From Thinopyrum elongatum (lineage: Eukaryota; Streptophyta; Magnoliopsida; Poales; Poaceae): a DNA stretch of 64,000 nucleotides. Below the pieces are notes generated by a model, which worked only from the letters and a program-made list of their open reading frames with translations, was not told the DNA's origin and did no database searches. The DNA lies in assembly GCA_011799875.1 (NCBI GenBank), contig CM022303.1:281934850-281998849 (forward strand), in the 5' to 3' direction. The position numbers and the translations under genes were made by a program. Within the stretch, counting starts at the first letter, position 1, and the number at the start of each line of letters is the position of its first letter. Positions 11,698 to 22,913 of this stretch are shown in pieces.

Positions 11698-14497
11698 AAT
11701 TCCTGCTCGTCCTCGAGTAGGTAAATGATAAAAATAGAATTTTTGATGTGGAATGCTACCTAACATATTTATCCATGTAATTTTCTTTATTGTGGCATGA
11801 ATGTTCAGATCCATAAGATACAAAACAAAAGTTTAATATTGACATAAAAACAATAATACTTCAAGCATACTAACAAGGCAATTATGTCTTCTCAAAATAA
11901 CATGGCCAAAGAAAGCTTATCCCTACAAAATCATATAGTCTGGCTATGCTCCATCTTCATCACACAAAATACTCAAATCATGCACAACCCTGATGACAAG
12001 CCAAGCAATTGTTTCATACTTTTGATGTTCTCAAACCTTTTCAACTTTCACGCAATACATGAGCGTGAGCCATGGACATAGCACTATAGGTGGAATAGAA
12101 TATGGTGGTTGTGGAGAAGACAAAAAGAAGGAGATAGTCTCACATCAACTAGGCGTATCAACGGGCTATGGAGATGCCCATCAATAGATATCAATGTGAG
12201 TGAGTAGGGATTGCCATGCAACGGATGCACTAGAGCTATAAGTGTATGAAAGCTCAAAAAGAAAACTAAGTGGGTGTGCATCCAACTTGCTTGCTCATGA
12301 AGACCTAGGGCAATTTGAGGAAGCCCATCGTTGGAATATACAAGCCAAGTTCTATAATGAAAAATTCCCACTAGTATATGAAAGCGACAATATAGGAGAC
12401 TCTCTATCGTGAAGATCACGGTGCTACTTTGAAGCACAAGTGTGGTAAAAGGATAGTAACATTGCCCCTTCTCTCTTTTCTCTCATTTTTTATTTTTTTT
12501 ATTTGGGCCTTCTCTCATTTTTTTGGCCTCTTTTTTTTTGTCCGGAGTCTCATCCCGACTTGTGGGGGAATCATAGTCTCCATCATCCTTTCCTCACATG
12601 GGATAATGCTCTAATAATGAAGATCATCACACTTTTATTTACTTACAACTCAAGAATTACAACTCGATTCTTAGAACAAAATATGACTCTATATGAATGC
12701 CTCCGGCGGTGTACCGGGATGCGCAATGAATCAAGAGTGACATGTATGAAAGAATTATGAACGGTGGCTTTGCCACAAATACGATGTCAACTACATGATC
12801 ATGCAAAGCAATATGACAATGATGAAGCGTGTCATAATAAAACGGAACGGTGGAAAGTTGCATGGCAATATATCTCGGAATGGCTATGGAAATGCCATAA
12901 TAGGTAGGTATGGTGGATGTTTTGAGGAAGGTATATGGTGGGTGTATGGTACCGGCGAAAGTTGCGCGGTACAAGAGAGGCTAGCAATGGTGGAAGGGTG
13001 AGAGTGCGTATAATCCATGGACTCAACATTAGTCATAAAGAACTCACATACTTATTGCAAAAATCTATTAGTTATCAAAACAAAGTACTACACGCATGCT
13101 CCTAGGGGGATAGATTGGTAGGAAAAGACCATCGCTCGTCCCTGACCGCCACTCATAAGGAAGACAATCAATAAATAAATCATGCTCCGACTTCATCACA
13201 TAACGGTTCACCATACGTGCATGCTACGGGAATCACAAACCTCAACACAAGTATTTCTCAAATCCAAAATTACTCACTAGCATGACTCTAATATCACCAT
13301 CTTTATATCTCAAAACAATCATAAGGAATCAAACTTCTCATAGTATTCAATGCACTTTATATGAAAGTTTTTATTATATCCCTCTTGGATGCCTATCATA
13401 TTAGGACTAAATTTATAACCAAAGAAAATTACCATGCTGTTTAAAGACTCTCAAAATAATATAAGTGAAGCATGAGAGTTCAATAATTTCTACAAAATAA
13501 AGCCACCGCCGTGCTCTAAAAAGATATAAGTGAAGCACTAGAGCAAAATTGCCTAGCTCAAAAGATATAAGTGAAGCACAAAGAGTATTCTAATAAGTCA
13601 CGATTCATGCGTGTCCCTCTCAAAAGGTGTGTACAGCAAGGATGATTGTGTAAAACTAAAAAGCAAAGACTCAAATTATACAAGACGCTCCAAGCAAAAC
13701 ACATATCATGTGGTGAATAAAAATATAGCCTCAAGTAAAGTTACCGATAGACGAAGACGAAAGAGGGGATCCCTTCCGGGGCATCCCCAAGCTTAGGCTC
13801 TTGGTTGTCCTTGAATATTACCTTGGGGTGCCTTGGGCATCCCAAATCTTAGGCTCTTGCCACTCCTTATTCCATAGTCCATCAAATCCTTGCCCAAAAC
13901 TTGAAAACTTCACAACACAAAACTCAACAGAAAATCTCATAAGCTCCGTTAGTATAAGAAAATAAATCACCACTTTGGTACTGTTGTGAACTCATTATTT
14001 ATTTATATTGGTGTAATATATACTGTATTCCAACTTTTCCATGGTTCATACCCCCCGATACTACCCATAGATTCATCAAAAATAAGCAAACAACACAAAG
14101 AAAACAGAATCTGTCAAAAACAGAACAGTCTGCGATGATCCGAATTGTTCTAATACTTATGTAACTCCAAAAATTCTGAAATATTAGCACAACAGAGAAA
14201 ATTTGTATATAAATCTCGTATAAAAAATTCAGGGTTTTTCAACACTCCAGTGAATTATTACAATTATGTGATTGGACGCAAAAGTTTCTGTTTTTCAGCA
14301 AGATCAAATCAACTATCACCGTAAGCTATCCGAAAGGTTTTACTTGGCACAAACAATAATTAAAACACAAAAACACATCTAACCAGAGGCTAGATGAATT
14401 ATTTATTGAAAAACAGCAAGGAAAAATATTGGGTTGTCTCCCAACAAGCGTTTTTCTTTAAAGCCTTTTAGCTAGGCGTTGATAATTTTGATGATGC
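11683..14497. other. Element C internal noncoding region
   Basis: About 2.8 kb of A/T-rich internal sequence of element C. I saw no frame with retrotransposon protein motifs. Short imperfect repeats built on AAAGATATAAGTGAAGCA occur around 13,450-13,580. Confidence 0.6.
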
Positions 14498-15343
14498 TCA
14501 CATGAAAGATAGCAATTGAAACACGAAAAGAGCATCATGTAGCATGTGAAAAATACATCTAAGTCTAACATACTTCCTGTGCATAGGCTTCTTATAGGTA
14601 AACAAATTATCAAGGAAAGTAAAAACTAGCATATGCAAGGAAGAAGAAATAAACAATAGCAATCTCAACATAACGAGAGGCAATTTAGTGACATGAAAAT
14701 TTCTACATCCATATTTTCCTCTCTCATAATAATTACATGTAGGATCATAATCAAATTCAACAATATAGCTATCACATAAAATATTCTCTACATGATCCAC
14801 ATGCATGCAAAGTTGACACTCTTCCAAAATAGTGGGGTTAACATTAACTAAAGTCATGACCTCTCCAAACCCACTTTTATCAAAAAATTCATAAGATTGA
14901 ATATTCTCCAAATATGTGGGATCTAAAGTTGACACTCTTCCAAACCCACTTTCAATATTATTGCAAACATTATTATCAATCTCATATTCATCATAGGGCT
15001 TAAATAAAATTTCAAGATCATAAGAAGAATCACCCGAATCATGATCATTGCAACAAGTAGTAGACATAGCAAAACTAGCATCCCCAAGCTTAGGGTTTTG
15101 CATATCATTAGCACAACTGACATTAATAGAATTTATAGTAGAACCATTGCAAGCATGCTTTTCATCCAAGGAGCTATCGTGAATCACTTCATAGATTTCT
15201 TCTTTTAACACTTCATCACAATTTTCAGATTCACGTATTTCAAGCAAAACTTCATAAAGATAATCTAGTGCACTCAAATCACTAGAAATTGGTTCATCAT
15301 AATTGGATCTCTTAAAAAGATTAGCAAGTGGATGAGGATCCAT
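14498..15343 (-). CDS. 281-codon ORF of element C, unknown protein
   Basis: One uninterrupted frame of 281 codons starts about 220 bp inside the primer binding site, where gag would normally begin. The N-terminus reads MDPHPLANLFKRS. The first 150 residues are acidic and rich in Asn, Asp, Ser and Cys, with a repeated pattern around ESGFG and KSGFG. The C-terminal 70 residues are hydrophobic and basic (LVMLRLLLFISSSLHMLVF), which could be one membrane segment. I recognise no gag, zinc knuckle or enzyme motif. It may be a real protein kept by non-autonomous elements of this type, or a chance open frame. An intact frame in a mobile copy is weak support for the first view. Confidence 0.5.
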   Translation of the reverse strand: MDPHPLANLFKRSNYDEPISSDLSALDYLYEVLLEIRESENCDEVLKEEIYEVIHDSSLDEKHACNGSTINSINVSCANDMQNPKLGDASFAMSTTCCNDHDSGDSSYDLEILFKPYDEYEIDNNVCNNIESGFGRVSTLDPTYLENIQSYEFFDKSGFGEVMTLVNVNPTILEECQLCMHVDHVENILCDSYIVEFDYDPTCNYYERGKYGCRNFHVTKLPLVMLRLLLFISSSLHMLVFTFLDNLFTYKKPMHRKYVRLRCIFHMLHDALFVFQLLSFM

Positions 15344-15561
15344 AAACTTTTAGCAAGCGAAGATGCAAGCAAAAAGAAGGCACATGGTAACACAAGCAAA
15401 CAAAAGATCGAACGAAAGAAGGGCGAATAAAAAGGCAAAAAAATTCAAAAATCATTTTAGAAGTGGGGGAGAAGAAAATGAGAGGCAAATGGCGAATAAT
15501 GTAATGCAAGAGATGAGAGCTTATGATGGGTACTTGGTATGTCTTGACTTGGCATAGATCT

Positions 15562-15578
15562 CCCCGGCAACGGCGCCA
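15562..15578 (-). other. Primer binding site complementary to tRNA-Asp
   Basis: On the minus strand the sequence is TGGCGCCGTTGCCGGGG, the complement of the 3' end of plant tRNA-Asp including CCA. It lies 11 bp downstream of the 5' LTR. Confidence 0.85.
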
Positions 15579-15589
15579 GAAATTCTTCC

Positions 15590-17180
15590 TGCTACTTCTT
15601 GAGCTTGCGTTGGTTTTTCCCTTGAAGAGGAAAGGGTGATGCAGCAAAGTAGAGATAAGTATTTCCCTCAGTTTGAAAACCAAGGTATCAATCCAGTAGG
15701 ACACAACGCACAAATCACTGAATACCTGCACAAACAATCAAACAACTTGCACCCAACGCGATAAAGGGGTTGCCAATCCCTTCACGGTTATTTGCAAAAG
15801 TGAGATCTGATAGAGATAGATAAACGATAAAGTAAATATTTTTGGTATTTTTGTTTTATAGATCGAAAAGTAAAAGATTGCAAAATAGTATATCAGAAAC
15901 TTGTATGATGAAAAGTAGAAGATTATATGATGGAAAATAGACCCGGGGGCCATAGGTTTCACTAGAGGCTTCTCTCAAGATAGAAAATAATACGGTGGGT
16001 GAACAAATTACTGCCGAGCAATTGATAGAAAAGCGCAAAGTTCTGACGATATCTAAGGCAATGATCATGAATATAGGCATCACGTCCGTGTCAAGTAGAC
16101 CGAAACGATTCTGCATCTACTACTATTACTCCACACATCGCCTGCTATCCAGCATGCATCTAGAGTATTAAGTTCATAAAGAACGGAGTAATGCATTAAG
16201 TAAGATGACATGATGTAGAGGAATTAACTCAAGCAATATGATGATAACCCCATCTTTTTATCCTCGATGGCAACAATACAATACATGCCTTGCTGCCCCT
16301 ACTGTCACTGGGAAAGGACACCGCAAGATTGAACCCAAAGCTAAGCACTTCTCCCATTGCAAGAAAAACCAATCTAGTTGGCCAAACCAAATTGATAGTT
16401 CGAAGAGAATTACAAAGATATCAAATCATGCATATAAGAATTCAGAGAAGATTCAAATAATATTCATAGATAAGCTGATCATAAATCCACAATTCATCGG
16501 ATCTCGGCAAACACACCGCAAATAAGTATTACATCGAATAGATCTCCAAGAACATCGAGGAGAACATGGTATTGAGAATCAAAGAGAGAGAGAAGAAGAC
16601 ATCTAGCTACTAGCTATGGACCCGTAGGTCTGTGGTAAACTACTCACGCTTCATCGGAAGGGTAATGGTGTTGATGTAGAAGCCCTCCCTGATCGAATCC
16701 CCCTCCAGCAGGGTGCCGGAAAAGGTCCCTAGATGGGATCTCACGGGTACAGAAGGTTGCGACGGTGGAAAAGTCTTTTCGTGGATGCCTCCGTTGGTTT
16801 GGGGATATATGAGTATATATAGGCGAAAGAATTAGGTCAGGAGGTGCACGAGGGGCCCACAAGGGTGGGGGCGCGCCCTACCCTCCTGGGCGCGCCCTCC
16901 ATCCTTGTGGCCGCCTCGTGGCTCCTCCGACTTCATCTCCAAGTCTCCTGGTTTCCTTCTGGACAAAGAAAAATCATCGCGAAAGTTTTATTCCGTTTGG
17001 TATTCCTTTTCTGCGAAACTCAAAAACAAGGAAAAAACAGAAACTGGCACTGGGCTCTAGGTTAATAGGTTAGTCCTAAAAATAATATAAAATAGCATAT
17101 TAATGCATATAAAACATCCAAAACAGATAATATAATAGCATGGAACAATCAAAAATTATAGATACGCTGAAGACATATCA
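15590..17180 (-). repeat. 5' LTR of element C
   Basis: Right-hand LTR copy of about 1591 bp, colinear with 10,103-11,682. It has an extra GGGCGCGCCC-type segment near 16,880. It lacks an 11-bp repeat of the CCGTTTGG segment that the other copy has near 11,485. Confidence 0.93.
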
Positions 17181-17379
17181 GTCCCTGCCTGGGCCCGGCA
17201 GTCTTAGGCCCCGCGTTCCTTCGTTCCTCAATGGACAGAACATGCGCGTCGCGGGCCCAGGGGCTACTATCGGCCCAGTGGGAACCAGGGTACCACGGGC
17301 CATCTACCTGCGGCCCAGGAAGGGGCCCTTGGCCCAACGCATGAGGCGGCCCAGCAGCGGGCTCCATGAGGCCAGTAGC

Positions 17380-18901
17380 TGATGACCCACAAGTATAGGG
17401 GATCTATCATAGTCCTTTCGATAAGTAAGAGTGTCGAACCCAACGAGGAGCAGAAGGAATGACAAGCGGTTTTCAGCAAGGTATTCTCTGCAAGCACTGA
17501 AATTATCGGTAACAGGCAGTTTTGTGATAAGATAATTCGTAACTGGTAACAAGTAACAAGTGTAACAAAGGTGCAGCAAGGTGGCCCAATCCTTTTTGTA
17601 GCAAAGGACAAGCCTGGATGAACTCTTATATAAAGCAAAGCGCTCCCGAGGACACATGAGAATTATTGTCAAGTTAGTTTTCATCATGCTCATATGATTC
17701 GCGTTCGTTACTTTGATAATTTGATATGTGGGTGGACCGGTGCTTGGGTGCTGCCCTTACTTGGACAAGCCTCCCACTTATGATTAACCCCTCTTGCAAG
17801 CATCCGCAACTACGAAAGAAGAATTAAGATAAATCTAACCATAGCATGAAACATATGGATCCAAATCAACCCCTTACGAAGCAACGCATAAACTAGGTTT
17901 AAGCTTCTGTCACTCTAGCAACCCATCATCTACTTATTACTTCCCAATGCCTTCCCCTAGGCCCAAACAATGGTGAAGTGTCATGTAGTCGACATTCACA
18001 TAACACCACTAGAGGAAAGACAACATACATCTCATCAAAATATCAAACGAATACCAAATTCACATGATTACTTATAACTAGACTTCTCCCATGGCCTCAG
18101 GAACAAACGTAACTACTCACAAAGCATATTTATGTTCATAATCAGAGGAGTATTAATTATCATTAAGGATCTGAACATATGATCTTCCACCAAATAAACC
18201 AACTAGCATCAACTACAAGGAGTAATCAACACTACTAGCAACCCACAGGTACCAATCTGAGGTTTTGAGACAAAGATCGGATACAAGAGATGAACTAGGG
18301 TTTGGAGAGGAGATGGTGCTGGTGAAGATATTGATGGATATTGACCCCCTCTCGATGAGAGGATCGTTGGTGATGACAATGGCTTCGATTTCCCCCTCCG
18401 GGAGGGGAAGTTTCCCCGGCAGAACAGCTCCGCCGGAGCCCTAGATTGCTTCTGCCCAGGTTCCGCCTCGAGACGGCGGCGCTTCATCCTGAAAGCTCTC
18501 TTCTGATTTTTTCCAGGTCAAAACACATCATATAGCAGAAGATGGGCACCGGAGGCCTGCCAGGGGGCCCACAAGCCATAGGGGCGCGCCTAGGTGGTAG
18601 GGCGCCCCCCCAGGCTTGTGGCCTCCTGGTGGGTCCCCTCTGGTATTTTCTTCGCCCAATATTTTTTATATATTCCAAAATAATTCTCCGTAAATTTTCA
18701 GGACTTTTGGAGTTGTGCAGAATAGGTCTCTCAGATTTGCTCCTTTTCCAGTCCAGAATTCCAGCTGCCGGCATTCTCCCTCTTCATGTAAACCTTGCAA
18801 AATAAGAGAGAAAAGGCATAAGTATTGTACCAAAATAGGTAATAACAGCCCATAATGCAATAAATATCAATATAAAAGCATGATGCAAAATGGACGTATC
18901 A
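17380..18901 (-). repeat. Solo LTR D inside the LTR of element B
   Basis: On the minus strand it starts TGATACGTCCATTTTGCATC at 18,901 and ends GGGTCATCA at 17,380, giving 1522 bp. No internal region follows. The flanks are GTAGC (17,375-17,379) and GCAGC (18,902-18,906), a 5-bp duplication with one transition. Both sides continue element B's LTR. A solo LTR is the product of recombination between the two LTRs of a once complete element. Confidence 0.85.
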
Positions 18902-19370
18902 GCAGCCTCATGGGGGCCCTTCCCCGCGAGGGACTTCCCCGACAAAGGACTTCACCAAGATCACCACTACGGCAAGTGGCCTCACGAGGCACCCCTCATA
19001 AGGCGCCCTCCCGCGAGGCCTCACGAGGAGCTCCCGCAGCGCGGGTCGCATGCCCATCACATGGGCGACGTCATCGGATCAGACACCAGCCTGCGCGGCC
19101 AGGGCAGTTTCCCCTTTGGTGCTAAGGGGGCAGTTGCGCCTGCCCGCACCCAAAGCAAGTCCTAAAGATTTCCCCTTTGGTGAAAGAAGACCAGGACGGT
19201 GGCGGCAAGACGGAGGTCATCGTGGAGCCCCTGGCACGTCACCGGACAACTCCTTTTGCAGGCGAAGACCACCATTTGTCAGGATAGCACCGGCGCATGT
19301 CCCCTTTCAAATTGCCGCCCTGTGGTAGCCCTTTCCCGCTCATATTTTCGTGGAAGAGGCCCAAGGCACC

Positions 19371-19378
19371 TATATAAG
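19371..19378 (+). promoter_or_regulatory. TATA box in LTR of element B
   Basis: TATATAAG occurs about 290 bp before the LTR end, at a position comparable to the TATA box in element A. Confidence 0.5.
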
Positions 19379-19661
19379 GGACAGAGCAGCCACCGTAGCA
19401 AGGGATGAACTCTTGCCCAAACCCTAGTGCCATTGCTAGCCACAAAGAGCTCAAGCTCACCTTGTAGCTTCGAGAGTACTATCCACAAGAAATACAACCA
19501 AGCAGGAGTAGGGTTTTACACCGCACAGTGGCCCGAACCTGGGTAGCTCGCTATGTCCTCGCCATGTCTAGCTCGTAGCCTCGTAGATGCAAAGCCAAGC
19601 CCCCAGAGCTCGAAGCAGGGTTTTGGAGGATTTTCCATGGCTCAGAATCAATCCCCCGACA

Positions 19662-20183
19662 ATGTTACTCATGGAAATGATCATGTATATAGGCATTACG
19701 TCCATGACAAGTAGATCAACTCATGCCTGCATCTACTACTATTACTCCACCAATCGACCGACTCCTGCCTGCATCTATGGTATTAAGTTCATGACAAACA
19801 GAGTAACGCTTTAAGCAAGATGACACAATGTAGACAAAATAAACCCAAGCAATATGTTTAAACCCTATCGTTTAACCCTTAGTAGCAAGAATACAATTAC
19901 GTGCTTCTCTACCCCTTCTGCCACGAGGTGAGGACACCGGAAGATTGAACCTACTACAAAGCACCTCTTACACTAAAGATAAATCAATCTAGATGGCCAA
20001 ACCAAATGGATAGATCGGAGAGAAATACAAAGCTATAATAATCATGCATAATAAAGTTTACGAAAGACACAATTACTTTCAATATAATCTGATCATAAAC
20101 CCACAATTCATCGATCCCAACAAACACACCGCAAAAGAAGATTACATCTGATTGATCTCCGAAGAGAACATTATATTGAAGAT

Positions 20184-20222
<39 letters not shown>

Positions 20223-20775
20223 AGCTAATCACTATGGACCCGTAGGTCTATGGTGGACTACTCACACATTGTAGGTGCAGCAAGGTTGATGTAGAAGCCC
20301 TCCGTGATCGATTCCCCCTTCGGAAGAGTGCCAGAAAAGGACTCCAGATGGGATCACGGAAGAACAGAGACTTGCGATGGTGAAAAAAGCATTTCGTGTG
20401 GCTCTCTAGGGTTTTCAGAATATTTGGGAACTTATAGCGTTGGAATTAGGTCAGACGGAGCCACAAGGGCCCACAAGGCATCATGGTGTGCCCGGTTGCC
20501 TTGGCGTTTCCTTGTAGGTCTATTGGTCCTCCCCCAAAGCTTCTAGGGTCTCTTATGTCCAGAAAAAATTGTCAAAAAGTTTCGTCTGGTTTGGGCTCCG
20601 TTTGATACAGATTTTTAGTAAAACCAAAAACAAGCAGAAAACAACAGCTGGCACTAGGCACTGAGTTAATATGTTAGTCCCCAGAAATGATATAAAAATG
20701 CATATAAAGTATCTAAGAATGATAATATAATAGCATAAAACAATCAAAAATCGTAGATATGTTGGAGACGCATCA
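19662..20775 (-). repeat. Truncated LTR E (TGATACGTC type)
   Basis: The sequence is clearly related to the LTRs of element C (shared GATCATGTATATAGGCAT, CTACTACTATTACTCC and AATAGCAT..GGAGACGCATCA), but diverged. It runs to the true LTR border at 20,775. The left end is cut by the insertion of B at 19,661/19,662; the rest lies outside the window. A (GA)n run of about 30 bp is at 20,188-20,219. Confidence 0.8.
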
Positions 20776-21258
20776 GCTCACAAAGAAACTCAAACGAATA
20801 TGGGAACCCGCCAACCTCCGCCATGCTCGGGGGCTACTGGGCCCTGTACCAGGGGTGGCCAACATAAGGGAGCCCGACCTCATCAACTACAAGGGTCCCG
20901 CTAGGCCCAAGGAAAGAAGGAAACCCTAGGAGGCGGACACGACCTTTGTGCCCTCCAAGATTAGAGGGCAGTGATACCCTAGATTGCATCTACCAGCATA
21001 TAAACCCTAGACCTCTACTGCCTATATAAAGGGAGGTCTAGGGTCCTCATCATCATCTATCATGAGATAGGCAAACTCTTAGTAGCAATCTCATACACAT
21101 TGTAACCCCTCGCACGAGGTATCCCTCCACCATGAATAACGAAAACCAGCAGGACGTAGGGTATTACTCTCTGGAGGCCCGAACCTGGATAAACCCCTTG
21201 TGCGACCTCCGATCCAGGACTTCCGGCTGCAGTCGGACCCCTACCGAGTAATCTAACA
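20776..21258 (+). repeat. Gypsy LTR fragment F with its polypurine tract
   Basis: A G-rich tract (CTCGGGGGCTAC near 20,827) is followed by LTR-like sequence with a TATATAAA box at 21,023-21,030. It ends near 21,258 (ATCTAACA) with the GCCCGAACCTGGATAAA leader typical of grass gypsy LTRs. It interrupts minus-strand element E'. It is cut on the left at 20,775 by LTR E. Exact LTR ends are uncertain. Confidence 0.6.
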
Positions 21259-21803
21259 ATATTTTGCACCGTCAATTATGATATTTAAAATCCTTGAAAT
21301 CCAAAACAATGGGTGCAACACTATCTGAAGTTTTGACCTCTCCAAATCCACTTTTATCTTTTTTGGCAATAAGATCATCACCCTCCGAATAATTGGGACG
21401 CCTTTTAACTAAAGTTGACTCTTCTTCAGTCCCATTATTCTCAAATTTAATATTTCTAAATAATGATTAAACAATTGATACACCAGTAGTTTTAATATCC
21501 TCGTCATGATTAGCAAGAAAATGTGACTCTGGTTTGGCAGCCATTTATTACTAGCATAGTTTGCTTATGAGACATTTCCCAAAATACTTTCAGTTTGCAC
21601 AAGTTGTAGTTGAAGATTAACTACTTCTCTATTGATATCATCAAGTTGCTTACTAATCACTTTAAGTAGAGAAGAATGTTCCTTAACTTCTTTAGTAAAA
21701 GCTTCATTTTGTTCATATTGAGCATGCATAAAATTATAAGTGGACTTTTCAATCTCAAGCAATATTATATCATAAAAATTATCAATAGAATTACCATAAT
21801 TTT

Positions 21804-22706
21804 TTAGGGATTACAGGGATACAGTCTAGGATTATTATTGAAGTTCCCTCTATAAGCATTATTATTAAAATTGCTCCTAAAAAAATTTGCATCAATCTTA
21901 TCATTATTTTGCTCAATCAAAGTAGATAAAGGCACATCATTCGGATCAATAGTAGCACTCTTAGTAGCAAGCATGGACATAATAGCATCAACTTTTTCAC
22001 TTAGGGGGGAAATCTCCTCTACAGAATTTACCTTCTTACGACTTGGAGCGCGGTAGGAGTGCCATTGGAAAAAATTGGTGGTCATGTTATCAAGAATCTT
22101 AGGGGCTTCTCCAAGTGTTATCCCCATGAACGTTCCACCTACAACCGAATGTGGAAGGTTTTTGGCAACAAAATTCAGTCCAGCGTAGAAATATTGCACT
22201 ATCATCCAAAGACCCAATCCATGTGTGGGATAATTATTTAGCATAAAATTCATTTTTTCCCATGATTGTGCATCATGTTCTTAATCAAGTTGCTTGAAGT
22301 TCATAATTTGATTCCTCAAAGACATTATTTTAGCGGGAGGAAAATACTTGCCAATAAAAGCATCTTTACACTTAGACCAAGAATCAATACTATTTTTTGG
22401 TGAAGACGTAAACCACGCTTTAGCTCTATCTCTTAGAGAAAATGGAAACAACTTCAATTGAACAATGTCATTATCCCCATCTTTAATTTTTTGCATATCA
22501 CATAATTCAACAAAGGTATTAGGATGGGAAGCGACATCTTCATTATAGTTTCCAGAAAATTGTTCTTTCATAACAAGATTTAGTAAGGCAGCTTTAATAT
22601 CATAAGATTCCACACTAGTGGTGAGAGGAGCAATAGGAGTACTAATGAAATCATTGTTATTAGTACTAGTGAAATCACAAAGCTTGGTATTTTCAGTAGT
22701 AGACAT
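21804..22706 (-). pseudogene. Gag remnant of element E' (Retrotrans_gag type)
   Basis: The likely start is ATG at 22,706 (MSTTENTKLCDF). The core block FSLRDRAKAWFTS, then DSWSKCKDAFIGKYFPP and MSLRNQIMNF, is diagnostic for the retrotransposon gag domain, which forms the virus-like particle. An in-frame TAA at 22,281-22,283 interrupts it. The same frame then continues with SWEKMNFMLNNYPTHGLGLW and a Pro/Asn-rich end (NFNNNAYRGNFNNNPRLYP) to the stop at 21,804. A fragment at 21,762-21,565 (HSSLLKVISKQLDDINREV) is probably the coiled-coil continuation after a gap. No zinc knuckle or protease was seen. Confidence 0.8.
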
Positions 22707-22886
22707 AGTGGCAACACGAGCAAAAAGTAGCAACTCAAGATTAGTATTTTGGAAATGTTTGGCGAACAAAAGAGAAGTCAAATAAAAGAGAAGGCAAATA
22801 AAAAGGCAAAAGGAAACTAGACATGAAAATAAAAAAGCAAAAGTAAAGTGTTTGTGCAAAGGCACCTGATTTGGTAGATGATGTCT

Positions 22887-22903
22887 CCCCAGCAACGGCA
22901 CCA
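22887..22903 (-). other. Degenerate tRNA-Asp primer site of element E'
   Basis: On the minus strand TGGTGCCGTTGCTGGGG differs at two positions from the tRNA-Asp primer site of element C. It lies 10 bp from the LTR border. Confidence 0.75.
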
Positions 22904-22913
22904 GAAATTCTTC

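Larger units (their letters stand above)
10103..17180 (-). mobile_element. Complete non-autonomous LTR retrotransposon C
   Basis: Two LTRs of about 1.58 kb (10,103-11,682 and 15,590-17,180) flank a 3.9 kb internal region, and a perfect GTCCC duplication surrounds the whole. On the minus strand the LTR begins TGATACGTC and ends GTAGCA. The primer site at 15,562-15,578 fixes the orientation as minus. No protease, reverse transcriptase, RNase H or integrase motif is visible inside, so mobility must have depended on another element. By eye the LTRs differ at about 3% of positions, plus indels of about 20 and 11 bp. LTRs starting TGATACGTC are abundant in wheat; I do not assign a family name. Confidence 0.93.
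17268..19661 (+). repeat. 3' LTR of gypsy element B, split by solo LTR D
   Basis: This LTR begins TATCGGCCCAGTGGG, right after a G-rich tract (GGGCCCAGGGGCTAC). It resumes after solo LTR D and ends CCCCGACA at 19,661. The expected first bases are TGTCGG, so the terminal TG has changed to TA. Without D the LTR is about 867 bp. A TATATAAG box is at 19,371-19,378, followed by a GCCCGAACCTGGGTAG segment as in LTR A. Immediately to the right is LTR sequence of another family, so 19,661 is an insertion border. Confidence 0.75.

Noticed and set aside
15562..15578. tRNA-Asp-like sequence as a tRNA gene
   Set aside because: Only the last 17 bases match and they lie beside an LTR; it is a primer binding site. 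No cloverleaf sequence surrounds it.
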